This document shows positions 1 through 8,572 of a DNA stretch of 37,475 bases, in pieces. The notes under the pieces were generated by a model that made no database searches, was not told the DNA's origin, and was given only the letters and a program-made list of their open reading frames with translations. The first letter of the stretch is position 1, and each line of letters begins with the position of its first letter. Source of the DNA: Selaginella moellendorffii (Eukaryota; Streptophyta; Lycopodiopsida; Selaginellales; Selaginellaceae). A program made the translations under genes and the position numbers. Where the stretch lies: NCBI RefSeq assembly GCF_000143415.4, contig NW_003314319.1, forward strand, positions 1,140,330 to 1,177,804, read 5' to 3'.

Positions 1-440
1 GCAGGGAAGCGTGGTGGATTGTAAGCAACCAAAGAGAACGACTCGAAAGACGATCCATAGGGGTTCAAATATAGAGGGAAAGGGCTCATGAACAAGAGTG
101 CACCCCCTTTTCCAATCGGTCAAGGGTCTTGGGATAGTTGGAGTTAAGCGTCCTTGGGTTTGAATAGTACTGGGCTGGATGACCTCCCGAGAAGTCCAAA
201 CTCAGGACCTTACAGAAGTATAGTAAATTATAAGTAATTAAAAAGAATGAATTGAGAGACAATCTATAGTTCAAATATAGAGGGAAATAACAAAAGTACA
301 CCCTTTTTTCCAATTAGTTTGGGTTAAAACGTGTTAGGTTTGAGTATTGGGATATTTGGGGGTTAAGTCTCCTTATGTTTGAGTAATACTGGGCTGGGTG
401 GCCTCTCAAAAAATCTAAATTCAAGAAATGGTATATTTCT
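1..440 (-). repeat. Two diverged LTR-like modules in minus orientation
   Basis: Two copies of the same roughly 200-bp module lie head to tail (about 1-220 and 238-430). Both carry, on the minus strand, a TGTAAGGTCC-like or related start, a GAGGTCATCCAGCCCAGTA-like block and a TATA-like CTCTATATTTGAAC block. They look like decayed LTR ends. No gene is visible; the short ORFs here are not conserved between the two copies. Confidence 0.55.
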
Positions 441-859
441 CACTCATCTATATAGCATGATTTTAAATTTAGTTCTCTTAAATATATTGAGCATAACAAT
501 TTTAGATCTGATTCTCTTAAATACATTGACCATGACACAATTGAGAAATGAAACTATGGTTATTTCCTCCTACTACATTAGCACAAAATTATTTTTCTTT
601 TTATAAAGCTTTGTGATTTTTTTTCAATTTATCAATACTCTAGATTTTAGATGTGATTCTGAGGAAAAGGAGAAAGCCATCCTTTGAGGGAGGACAAAAA
701 TTTGGCACTTCTTTATATTAAATATCTATAAATCCATTTAGTAAATTCTTATGAAATATGATTGTCTAACAACCTTTTTATTTATAATTTCTAATATATG
801 AGAGACATTGTAATTTGAATTTCTATAATAAATCCACTAAAAACTATTAGTGAAATATA
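441..859. other. AT-rich stretch without recognisable gene
   Basis: Strongly AT-rich sequence between the minus- and plus-oriented LTR-like modules. I see no coding potential, RNA gene or clear repeat in it. Confidence 0.5.
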
Positions 860-1504
860 ACTTTATATAAATTCCTGAGTTTGGAGTTTTTAAGAGGTCA
901 CCCAACTCAGTATTATTTAAACCCATGGATATTTCACTTTAAATATCCTAAGATATTGGGAAACGAGGTGCATTTTTATTCATAAGCCCTTTCCTCTTAT
1001 ATTTATACCCCATGGATCATCTTTGAAGTTGTTTTCTTTAGTTAGTTATAATTCATTACACTTCTTTGCAAATCACGCCCTTGTAAATGGAAGTTAAGAG
1101 CCATAGCTCTCTTGAGAGCCTAGCTCTTTTGACACCTTATCTCTCGAGTTAAGCCCAACCAGAGGCAAACTAAACCTTCCAATGTCAATCGCAATATATG
1201 GCATGATTTTTTAACTAATCAATAATGTCAGATCCAAGAACTTTTGAATACCATGAACTCCTAAATTCGAACTTCCTAAGAGGTTATTTAACCTAGTACT
1301 ATTTAAACCCATAGATGCTTAATCACAAATATCCCAAAACCTTTTATAACAAAAGGTCTTCTATTATTCTCTCTGTGTCAGTTGATATATGTTCAAGTTT
1401 ATCTGAAAAAGGGATGCACTCTGATATATAAGCCTTTTCCCTTTATATTTAAACTCTATGAATTGGCTTTCAAGTTGTTTTCTTTAGTTGTTTACACTCT
1501 ACTA
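860..1504 (+). repeat. Two diverged LTR-like modules in plus orientation
   Basis: About 868-1080 and 1247-1497 are reverse-complement relatives of the modules at 1-440, so the first 1.5 kb is a decayed inverted array. Both share the block ending TTCTTTAGTTGTTT and a TATA-like CTCTTATATTTATACCCC or CCCTTTATATTTAAAC. The second abuts the LTR fragment starting at 1505. Confidence 0.5.
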
Positions 1505-2285
1505 TGAGACATAAAATCCCTAGGCCCCAAAGTGGAGTCGAAAGGGTGCCACGTGGTAGTAGCCAAAGTGAAAGCTAAATGAGCATAACTCGTTTGGACT
1601 AAAAGCTCTAACTTGAAAAGTCGAGAGGGGGAGTGGAACTCCAATGAAGGGCTCAAGGAACAAGCATGAAGCGAGCCATGAATGAGTCTCTAAAAAAGGG
1701 GACACAAGAGGACTCGAGATGGACCTGAGATGGAGTTCAAGATGGAGTCCGAAATGGACCCGAAATGGACCTAAGATGGAATCTGAGATGGAGTTTGAGA
1801 TGGACCCGAGATAGACTCGAGATGGAGTCTGAGATGGACCAGATATGGACCTGAGATGGAGTCCGAGATGGACTTGAGATGGACCCAAGATGGATTCCAA
1901 GATGGAGTTTGTGATGGACTTGAGATGGACTTGAGATGGAGTCCGAGATGGACCCGAGATGGACCTGAGATGGAGTCCAAGATGGAGTCCGAGATGGACC
2001 CGAGATGGAGTCCGAGATGGATCCGAGATGGACCCGAGATGGAGTCTGAGATGGAGTCCGAGATGGACCTAAGATGGACCCGACATGGAGTCCGAGATGG
2101 AGTCTGAGATGGATCAGAGATGGACCTGAGATGGAGTCCGAGATGGACCCGAGATGGAGTCTGAGATGGAGTCCAAGATGGAGTCTGAGATGAACTTGAG
2201 ATGGACTTGAGATGTAGTCCGAGATGGACCCAAGATGGACCTGAGATGGAGTTCGAGATGGAGTCTGAGCTGGACCCGAGATGGA
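1505..2285 (+). mobile_element. LTR fragment (level 0), plus orientation
   Basis: Begins TGAGACATAAAATCCC and is the reverse complement of the LTR ending at 3916 over its first 200 bp (shared CCCTAGGCCCCAAAGTGG and GTGCCACGTGG blocks). It runs into the GAGATGGA tandem repeat and is cut at 2286 by insertion of a second LTR of the same family in the other orientation. The other part, if present, lies beyond the window. Confidence 0.7.
1714..2285 (+). repeat. Minisatellite of GAGATGGACC / GAGATGGAGTCC units
   Basis: About 50 tandem units of 11-12 nt alternate between GAGATGGACCY and GAGATGGAGTCC. The array lies inside an LTR. It opens long spurious ORFs rich in Met-Glu-Ser-Asp or Ser-Ile-Ser on both strands. 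Confidence 0.85.
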
Positions 2286-3916
2286 TGTAAGAGACTAATT
2301 TTTCCCTTCTACTTTAGTCACTTAACCCCACCTTCGACCACTTGGAGGAGTCTCATTCACAACCTCCATAAGTCCCATTCAAGACTTGGGGCTTGCTAGC
2401 CCCAAGAATGGCATCCATGCCACTCAACCTTAGCACTTGGTCCAGGTGCTCCACGTGTCCGATCCTATGATCGACACCCCAAGGTACCATTGACGTATCG
2501 GCCCGTTACGCTAAGGCCATGCCCATTTACCTTGGTCACATCGGTGGTCCAACTCCATCTGCATTCCAATCCTGTCTCTCAAAGACTGGGTCATCCGTCC
2601 ATGAGTGATCATCCCAGATCCACTCCTTAACATCCTTAGGATGCCTACAGACATGGGGAATAGCCTTCCCCAATATCTCTGTTCCGGTCCTCACCAAGTC
2701 CCTTTTTGTCCTTGGCTGTGTTCGCCAACACCACCACTGGATCAAGGCCCACCGGCCCGACCACTAAGTCCCACTATCCTCTAGGACTTCCTCACCGTGT
2801 GACTGTGTCCTTGGTCACCACACCAAAGGGCTACTCCTCTTCCTTTCCATAGTTTGGGACTTTGGGACACCATTTCAGAACACTGTGGCCCTACGCGGGC
2901 CTCATGGGTACTCTCCCCGCCTTCTGCTTTTGGGTGCTCTAGCCATGGGCTTAGAGCGAGGTTCCGTTGAGCCACGCCTGGTATCCAAGTAGGTAGTGCC
3001 ACCCACACTTGGACTGGGAGCATCGACCATTCGATCTCCCGGGGGAACTGGAGCCGGCTCTTGAACACTTCACCAAGCTACCCCGCTTGTCGGTCCATAT
3101 TCACTCTAGTCTTGGACTTCCCAGTGGTCAGTTCATCACCCAACACTGGGTATGGTCTTCCCAGACCAAACTGGCCTTTCTTGGGCCCAACTGGCCTTTC
3201 CTGGCCAAACTGGCTCCACTGGGCTCCAAGCCCTACACTCTCCCTACTATACTTTTGGAACCCCCCGCAGGCCCCCCCCCCCCCGGGGGGACAATCGCTT
3301 TGGGCTTTCACCCAACTGCCTGTATTAGTATTCGGACTTGGACTCGGACTCGGTCGCGGTCCCGGTTTCGGACTCGAACTTAGTCTCAGTCTCGGTCTCG
3401 GTCCCAGTTCCATCTCGGACTCCATCTCGGGTCCATCTCGGGTCCATCTCGGACTCCATCTCAGGTCCATTTCGGACTCCATCTCGGGTCCATCTCGGGT
3501 CCATCTTGGACTCCATCTCGGATCCATCTCGAATCCATCTCGGACTCCATCTCGGACTCCATCTCGGACTCCATCTCGGGTCCTTCTTGGACTCCACTTT
3601 GGACTCCACTTCGGACTCCAACTCGGGTCCATCTCGGACTCCACTTCGGACTCCACTTCGGACCCCAACTTGGGTCCATCTCGGACACTTCCACGTGTCA
3701 TGTGTTGGTCCTTTTTGGGTCCCTTTTTGGAGCCTCGCTTATTGCTTGCTTCGTGCTCATTCCTCGAGCACTTGGTTGGGAGTTCCACTCCCGCTCTTAA
3801 CATTTCAAGTCGGAGCTTTTGGTACAAATGTGTTACGCTTGTTTTGCTCTCGCTTCGGCCACTACCACGTGGCACCCTTCTGGCTCCACTTTGGGGCCTA
3901 GGGATTTTGTGTCTCA
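2286..3916 (-). mobile_element. 3' LTR of the LARD-like element
   Basis: On the minus strand it begins TGAGACACAAAATCC (3916) and ends GTCTCTTACA (2286), giving TG...CA termini. Its 2286-3420 part matches 25107-26332 closely and its 3700-3916 part matches 1505-1720 inverted. It contains GAGATGGA-type minisatellite (3412-3690), a CCGAGT-type hexamer tract (3335-3410), a C13/G6 homopolymer at 3272-3290 and a TATA-like GTATAGTAGGG on the minus strand near 3250. ORFs of 284-294 codons crossing it are repeat artefacts. Confidence 0.75.
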
Positions 3917-4079
3917 CAACTCCACCACCCATAGACGAAGTTTGATGTCCTCATCGAATGGTAAACCATTTTGTAAAGTAACACTCGCATGTGTTACCAT
4001 TTCCATCCTTGGCACTCAGCCAATATTTGTCTATGGTTTGACATTGAAGGCTCACCATGCCTTATCCATCCTCTAAGGA
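3917..4079 (-). mobile_element. Interior of LARD-like element, part next to the 3' LTR
   Basis: Reverse complement ends with the polypurine-like CTATGGGTGGTGGAGTTG just before the LTR. It also holds a short inverted pair GTAACACAT / GTGTTAC near 3980-4000. It is interrupted by the chromovirus and resumes at 22974. No gene. Confidence 0.6.
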
Positions 4080-4084
4080 GTATA
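4080..4084. repeat. Target site duplication GTATA (left) of the chromovirus
   Basis: GTATA directly precedes the LTR start TGTAAGG at 4085. The same five bases follow the LTR end CTTACA at 22969-22973. A 5-bp duplication is usual for Ty3-type integration. Confidence 0.85.
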
Positions 4085-4159
4085 TGTAAGGAACCAACTC
4101 GCCAAGGTGTCGTAGGCTAAAGGAACCCCGAAAGCATGACCAAAATGATAAAGAGTTCA

Positions 4160-4432
4160 TCGGATGGGACCGAGTCTGAGATCGAGTCCAAGACCGACTT
4201 TGAGATCGAGTTCGAGATAGAGTCCGGAATCGAGCCCGAGGCCGACTCGGAGACCGAGTTCGAGACGGAGTCCGAGATCCGAAATCGGGTCCGAGACCGA
4301 GTCCGAGGTCGAGTCCGAGGTCGGGTCCAAGATCGGGTCCAAGATCGAGTCCGAGATCAAGTCCGAGACCGAATCCGAAGTCGGATCCGAGATCAAGTCC
4401 GAGATCGAGCCAGAAACTAAGTCCGAGTACTA
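4160..4432 (+). repeat. Hexamer minisatellite GAGTCC / GAGATC in LTR
   Basis: Tandem six-base units of the form GAGTCC, GAGATC, GAGACC fill this part of the LTR. The sister LTR has an equivalent tract at about 21,885-22,180 with different unit order and length. Confidence 0.8.
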
Positions 4433-4476
4433 ATACGGGTCAAGGGGTGAAAGCCCAAAGCGTGTGTTTCCCGGGC

Positions 4477-4499
4477 GGGGGGGGGGGGGGGGGGGGGGG
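4477..4499 (+). repeat. Homopolymer run of 23 G
   Basis: An uninterrupted G tract precedes GTTCCAAAAGTATAGTAGGG. The sister LTR has 17 G at 22230-22246. The true length may be affected by sequencing error. Confidence 0.7.
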
Positions 4500-4947
4500 T
4501 TCCAAAAGTATAGTAGGGATAGTGAGGTCCAGGAAGTAGGAACCAATTTTGAGGGAACTCTCCAGTGGGGCTTCCAAACTGACTTGAGGTTGGGACTGGG
4601 ACCGAGGGGCATTGGGTGGGAGTGAGCATGGACTTGGTTGGTGCCGGAGGGGCCATCCAAGGAAGTGCTTAAGAGCAGCTCCCACTCCTAAAAGGGAAAC
4701 CGATTGCGGTGCTCCCGGCTCAGGTGGAGTGGTGCCCCACTTGAGTACCATGTGGCTCATTGGTCCTTGCCCTTCCTATGGGCTTGGGCCTTCCTTCGGG
4801 ATGGAAGTGGGGGGGTAGAGGTACCCATACGGGGCCGTTAGGCCACAGTGTTTTGCCCTGGCGTCCCGAAGCAAGTGTTGCACCCAAGACTTGGGATTTA
4901 GAGGGTCCCATGATCAAGTTTTGTGGTACCAAGGGATGTTATGGGAG

Positions 4948-5313
4948 ATGGCAAAGGCGGGGCATAAACGAACCAAGGCGGAGACGGAAACTCTGCCAGA
5001 GCTGGAGCCTTCGGTTGACAAAAGGCTATGGATGAGGAATCCTTGCATGAGGAGGACTCCAGTGAGGAAACTTCCAAATAGGAATCCGGTGGCGAGGTGC
5101 GGTCGTCCAAGGCTCGATTGATGTTCTAGAAGGACAATTGGCACAGACCAATGCCCTGCTAGAGACTCTCGTACGCAAGCTAAAGCATGACGAGAAGCGG
5201 AAGAAAAAGCGAAAGACTGCGGATGCTGGCAGCGCAGAAGGTGCGGACCCTTCGGTAGGGACTGAGGCAGAACCAAACAAGGTTGAACAGACCGAAGTGG
5301 AATTAGTCCCTCA
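4948..5313 (+). pseudogene. gag N-terminal fragment of chromovirus
   Basis: ATG at 4948 opens a charged segment beginning MAKAGHKRTKAETETLPELE. The frame then shifts near 5030, and one of the shifted frames (acidic, around 5035-5110) meets in-frame stops. From 5120 a leucine-rich helical stretch (DVLEGQLAQTNALLETLV) followed by a basic run (EKRKKKRK) is typical of chromoviral Gag ahead of the capsid region. The frame ends ELVPQ at the insertion of the DNA element and continues on its far side at 17588. At least two frameshifts make this a pseudogene. The original leader is deleted, so this ATG is the likeliest but unproven start. Confidence 0.65.
5312..5313. repeat. Target duplication CA, left of giant DNA element copy 1
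   Basis: CA lies directly before the TIR at 5314 and is repeated at 17586-17587 after the right TIR. Removing the element plus one CA gives an in-frame gag joint (codons Pro-Gln-Ala-Val-Pro), which supports this exact boundary. Confidence 0.75.
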
Positions 5314-5338
5314 AAAGCTCTATTTCGTTAAAGTGGGA
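5314..5338 (+). repeat. Left terminal inverted repeat
   Basis: Starts AAAGCTCTATTTCGTT and ends AAGTGGGA. It is identical over 25 nt to the reverse complement of 17561-17585. Just inside, AAGTGGGA and TCCCACTT (5331-5338 and about 5349-5357) can form a hairpin. Confidence 0.85.
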
Positions 5339-5756
5339 ATTGTCATTATCCCACTTGTAAAATAAGGTTTCCAAACCTTTATATAGTATATAAATATAAC
5401 AAAATTCAACTGCATTGAGGCACATGCCATTTTGTTTTAAATAAGGAAATGTCTACTCAATCACTTCTCCTCCCCCTGCCACTGCTTCACCTCTCTCTTC
5501 TCCTTGTCATCGTCGTCCAATTTCTTTCCATCCTTTTAATATTGGCTCAGTTGCTCCGAGTCTAGGTGGAGCCCAAGTCCCCATTCAATCTTTACTTTCC
5601 CCTTATTAATAAAACAACTTTGTAGACTTCCAATAACATGCTGTAACACTTCTAGTATAATGCAAATCCTCTCAAAGAATTGTCTTTTAATATTAATACA
5701 ATGGCATGGAACCCCATGCCATAATAAGTTACATTTTTAAATAAATACATGCCATC
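5339..5756. other. Left subterminal region, downstream of the minus gene
   Basis: No gene seen. It holds an AT-rich self-complementary stretch (TTTATATAGTATATAAATA near 5380-5398), a pyrimidine-rich run at 5460-5540, a half palindrome near 5417-5430, the full palindrome at 5701 and another half site at about 5745, next to the stop codon of the minus gene. Confidence 0.5.
5701..5722. repeat. 22-bp palindrome, 3' side of minus gene
   Basis: ATGGCATGGAA / CCCCATGCCAT arms. It lies 35 bp beyond the minus-gene stop codon, outside any intron. Confidence 0.8.
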
Positions 5757-6619
5757 TCAGACTGTTATTTTTTGCCTCCAACGCCTATACAATAATCTTG
5801 GAATTTCATCACTCTCCACACTATCAGGATTTAAACCCAATAGTAATGCCATCTCTTCTCTAATACGTCCATGCTCATGTTCAGTGGTCGAAGAACCCAT
5901 CCAGTTGAGCAGATTATGGAGATGCGGATAGTGCTTGGCTAGACAATATACATGCCATAAATGATGACTGGTGTCTGTCCAATCAAATGGCTTCTGATAT
6001 ACCATTCCATCTGCCATTTGGTTGATTTCTGCAGCCACCTCCTGGACTGGCCGGTTCTCTATCACCATCGCTCCAAGCCGTTTTGCAAGGTCCCCCAGAA
6101 CATACGGTTTCTTCTCCCTAGTTTCCATACTGCAAGAGATGGGGTGCACTGCATATGTGTGCGTGTTTGCTGCAGTTTTAATCGGCGAGTCATCGATGAT
6201 GAGGATTTCACTTGACCTAGCAGTCCGGTTCATCACTACAGCCTCTAGCTTGACGAAGATGGGCTTGCTACCCCTCACATGGACCATAGTCAAGCAATCC
6301 TCTTGCGTTAGGAGAAAGTCAAATGGTAATATTACTCGCGTCTGATCGTGCATCATCTGTAGCAACGTTAATGCATTGTGGCGCATCATGGATGTCCAAA
6401 CTCCCAATTGCAAATTGAACCCGGCCCTTTGTTTTAAGTGTCGCATGGTCATTATTAGATCCCGCAGTTTCTCCCCTGTGATTAATGTGAATCTGTCTCT
6501 TTTGACCAACTTGCGACCGCAGGCTTTGGAGGGTGCAGTGACATTCGAGGACGAGCCACGCTCATGGGAGAAAAGGACACCGTTCAGATCAAAAACGATA
6601 CAGTACCTTCGCCGTGACT
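5757..6619 (-). other. Last exon: FCP1/NIF-like HAD domain
   Basis: Encodes about 286 residues ending TGA at 5757. Visible motifs are CIVFDLNGVLFSHERG (HAD motif I), LGVWTSMMRHNA (motif II region) and EILIIDDSPIKTAAN (motif III/IV), in the order and spacing of FCP1/SCP CTD-phosphatases. Motif I is normally DxDGT/V; here the second Asp is Asn, so general acid/base catalysis is probably lost or altered. The nucleophile Asp and the DDSP motif remain. The domain is likely an inactive or repurposed phosphatase used for protein binding. Confidence 0.7.
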
Positions 6620-6666
6620 CTGAAATGAAATGCGTCAGCATAAAAAATGGTACAAGTCAATTTTAC
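6620..6666 (-). other. Intron, 47 nt, phase 1
   Basis: GTAAAATTG ... CATTTCAG on the minus strand. Splicing joins GAT-G to AG-TCA, continuing directly into the HAD motif I exon. No palindrome. Confidence 0.85.
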
Positions 6667-6777
6667 CATCTACAATATTAGCGAATGGTGCTCCCGATAG
6701 TCGTTGAGAGGGTTTTGGTCGAGGAAACGTGAAGGGCGGAAATACTCTCCTCTGCAATGTGGGGTCAATCGCATCCG

Positions 6778-6799
6778 ATGGCGTGTGGGCACATGCCAT
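6778..6799. repeat. 22-bp palindrome in coding exon
   Basis: Arms ATGGCGTGTGG / GCACATGCCAT. It is read in frame on the minus strand as MACAHTPS without disrupting the ORF. Confidence 0.85.
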
Positions 6800-6852
6800 T
6801 TCAGCTGTAGACTCTAGTATAACTGGCTCAATAGTGGCATGGGGCGGTTCCG

Positions 6853-6874
6853 ATGGCGTGTGATCACATGCCAT
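6853..6874. repeat. 22-bp palindrome in coding exon
   Basis: Arms ATGGCGTGTGA / TCACATGCCAT, read in frame on the minus strand as MACDHTPS. Copy 2 has CACGCCAT in the right arm, making it perfect. Confidence 0.85.
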
Positions 6875-7254
6875 TTCAGCTGGTGCCTCCATTGGCAAAG
6901 TGGACATGACCGAACAGGCAGCAGAGGCGGTGTAGGGAGGTTCCAACGGCGCGTAGTCAGACGATTGGGCACACGTTGAATCCATTGGAAATGAGGATAC
7001 GACCGGCTCGGCGGCTGGGGCGGCCTCATGCGGGTCCAATGGCGCCTGGTCACCGTCAGTTGGATACGTGGACAAGATTGACTCAGTGGTATAGGCAGCA
7101 TCAAGTGGAGCATGGTCAGCTTGCTTGGCGTTGATATGGATAGTAGCCTCCACTAGCTTTGATGACTCTTGCAGGCAAGTAGAGTCCACTGGCGGATTCA
7201 TATGCATGTCCAAATATCTCCCTTCGATTGAGATGGTATCCTCCCTACTGGCTA

Positions 7255-7301
7255 CTAAAAACAAACTCATTAGCACATTGAATCGACTATACTGTATTTA
7301 C
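7255..7301 (-). other. Intron, 47 nt, phase 1
   Basis: GTAAATACAG ... TTTTTAG on the minus strand; joins GAT-G to TA-GCC. No palindrome. Confidence 0.85.
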
Positions 7302-7409
7302 CATCAACTGCTATTGAGGAACTAGGACCGATATCACTTGGGCGCACTGCTGATTCTGAAGGATTGGACATACGTTTCGACCCTTGCTTGGCACTATCCT
7401 TCCTCGACA

Positions 7410-7458
7410 CTAAAGGCTAGAGTTTGTATCTTAATTCAACTGAATAATCTCTACTTAC
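7410..7458 (-). other. Intron, 49 nt, phase 1
   Basis: GTAAGTAGAG ... CCTTTAG. The nearer AG (CTCTAG) would lead into a stop; the one at 7410 keeps the frame open (AAT-G to TG-TCG). Confidence 0.75.
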
Positions 7459-7473
7459 CATTTGCTCTGCGAC
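7459..7473 (-). other. 15-nt microexon
   Basis: GTCGCAGAGCAAATG lies between two introns and contributes five codons in phase. It is conserved in length in copy 2 (28468-28482), which has substitutions but no frame change. Confidence 0.7.
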
Positions 7474-7530
7474 CTACATGGACAATGTTAGAAATGGTAA
7501 AAGGTTAGGAATGGATGTACTATTATTTAC
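7474..7530 (-). other. Intron, 57 nt, phase 1
   Basis: GTAAATAATAG ... CCATGTAG on the minus strand. No palindrome. It ends the acidic exon after PSG. Confidence 0.8.
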
Positions 7531-8067
7531 CTGATGGTTTGTCTTGTATGACCTTCCTCCGCTGCTCTTTGGCCACCTCAGGCTGGCCATCGTCGTCATC
7601 ATCGTCGTCGTTGTTATTCTGATCGTCACCATTGTGAGGACCATCCAAGTCCTCTTCGTCCTCCTCTTCTTTGTCCTCCTCTTTGTCCTTCTGCTCTTCC
7701 TGCTCATTATCTTTCTCTGGCTCCTCATCCCCCTCCTGCATTTCTTCCATAGGCTGCTCAGGCTGGATGGCTTGTTCTTCCAGGACCATCTTGGAAAAAT
7801 CATCTGGCCGAGTCTCCATCTCAAAATACAAGACATCCATAGCCTGTTTTAGTGCGTGACCTAGGACCGTATCCTCACCCGACTGTCTTAACATGGTTTC
7901 TGCATGTTCTTGCACCCTTCGAAGACGACGAGATGAGAAAAACGTGGCTCTGACTTGAAAAGCATCCCTCATCCATTGTACCTCTCCATTGAGATTGGGG
8001 AAGGGGAGTCCGCCATAGGAATCTGAGTCAGGAGGTGGTGATTGGCTGCTTTCACTCAGCCCTTGAT
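7531..8067 (-). other. Exon encoding an acidic tract
   Basis: About 178 residues: an ordered start (GEVQWMRDAFQVRATFF, RRVQEHAETMLRQ) followed by roughly 60 residues of Glu, Asp, Lys and Gln and a run of seven Asp. Copy 2 has a longer acidic run from expansion of GAGGAC-type codons. It is likely disordered, possibly a nuclear or chromatin-binding acidic region. Confidence 0.7.
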
Positions 8068-8114
8068 CTGCAATGAATGGCATGAGCACACATGCCATAA
8101 CCGCGAAGCATTAC
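8068..8114 (-). other. Intron, 47 nt, phase 1, built on a palindrome
   Basis: Donor GTAATGC, acceptor CATTGCAG; joins ATA-G to AT-CAA. The palindrome at 8077-8098 fills the middle and its right arm runs into the acceptor. Confidence 0.88.
8077..8098. repeat. 22-bp palindrome inside an intron
   Basis: Arms ATGGCATGAGC / ACACATGCCAT. Copy 2 has ACACACGCCAT. Confidence 0.85.
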
Positions 8115-8258
8115 CTATCATCTTTTCGTTGCCCTTCTTCCTTTTCGAATCAAACGCCTCTGATCCCGACGACTGTCCAACGTGCTTTCGCTTTTTATGA
8201 CCACTGTCAGTTTGAGCTTGGCTGGTGCTTGCCTGTTTTGCCTTTGAAGAAGTGTCTC
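8115..8258 (-). other. Exon, lysine-rich linker
   Basis: 48 codons in phase, rich in Lys, Ser and Gln (GHKKRKHVGQ, DSKRKKGNEK). These basic clusters resemble nuclear localisation signals. Confidence 0.6.
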
Positions 8259-8307
8259 CTGCAAGGAATGGCATGAGACCACACGCCATTGCAAATATAA
8301 TTTGTAC
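8259..8307 (-). other. Intron, 49 nt, phase 1, built on a palindrome
   Basis: Donor GTACAAATT, acceptor CCTTGCAG; joins GGA-G to GA-GAC. Contains the palindrome at 8268-8289. Confidence 0.88.
8268..8289. repeat. 22-bp palindrome inside an intron
   Basis: Arms ATGGCATGAGA / CCACACGCCAT. Confidence 0.85.
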
Positions 8308-8397
8308 CTCCTTTTTTTCTATTGCTTGTCTGTTTGTCCTTCTTCGACGCGCCACCAATGCACTTTTCAGTCCTCGTGTCTGAATATTCACAACGAT

Positions 8398-8435
8398 CTA
8401 TAATCAAAATGGCGTGAGGCCTCACGTGACCTTAC
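8398..8435 (-). other. Intron, 38 nt, phase 1, mostly palindrome
   Basis: Donor GTAAGGTCACG, acceptor TTGATTATAG; joins CAA-G to AT-CGT. More than half of the intron is the palindrome at 8409-8430. Confidence 0.85.
8409..8430. repeat. 22-bp palindrome inside an intron, one arm decayed
   Basis: Left arm ATGGCGTGAGG is perfect; the right arm CCTCACGTGAC merges with the donor site of the intron. Confidence 0.75.
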
Positions 8436-8522
8436 CTTGTGCAGGTTGTGAGCTCGGCCCAACATGGGTATCTTCAACAGTAGCTGTTAACGCCGTTTCA
8501 GCATCTGGGGGTGGCCACGCTC

Positions 8523-8572
8523 CTGCATACAGAGCTTGTGAGATAACATTTAAACTTAAAGTGCGTACTCAC
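8523..8572 (-). other. Intron, 50 nt, phase 1
   Basis: GTGAGTACGC ... TGTATGCAG; joins CCT-G to GA-GCG. No 22-bp palindrome, though it holds the short self-complementary CTTTAAGTTTAAATG area. Confidence 0.82.

Larger units (their letters stand above)
4085..4941 (+). mobile_element. 5' LTR of chromovirus, truncated
   Basis: Matches 21804-22681 with scattered substitutions, then the match stops abruptly and gag starts 7 bp later. The last 290 bp of the LTR (present at 22682-22968), the primer binding site and the leader are therefore missing. This is a deletion made after integration. It contains hexamer repeats (4160-4432) and a run of 23 G (4477-4499). Confidence 0.8.
6667..7254 (-). other. 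Exon with Thr/Pro-rich amino-acid repeats
   Basis: Encodes about 196 residues. The centre has five imperfect repeats starting DHAPLDAAY, DQAPLDPHE, DYAPLEPPY, DHTPSEPPH and AHTPSDA, spaced 22-31 residues apart. The last two repeat boundaries read MACDHTPS and MACAHTPS and are translated 22-bp palindromes. It is probably a disordered linker ahead of the HAD domain. Copy 2 lacks three residues here. Confidence 0.7.

Noticed and set aside
1503-3925. A 2.4-kb foldback element
   Set aside because: The inverted arms are better explained as two LTRs of one family in opposite orientation: the 3916 end abuts a polypurine tract, and 25107-26332 is a third copy.
3061-3945. Overlapping ORFs of 284-294 codons on both strands
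   Set aside because: They run through the GAGATGGA minisatellite, which has no stops in several frames; the peptides are repeat translations without any family.
4921-4940. TGGTACCAAGGG as a primer binding site
   Set aside because: The same block lies inside the 3' LTR at 22,664-22,681, so it is LTR sequence; the true PBS is deleted in this copy.
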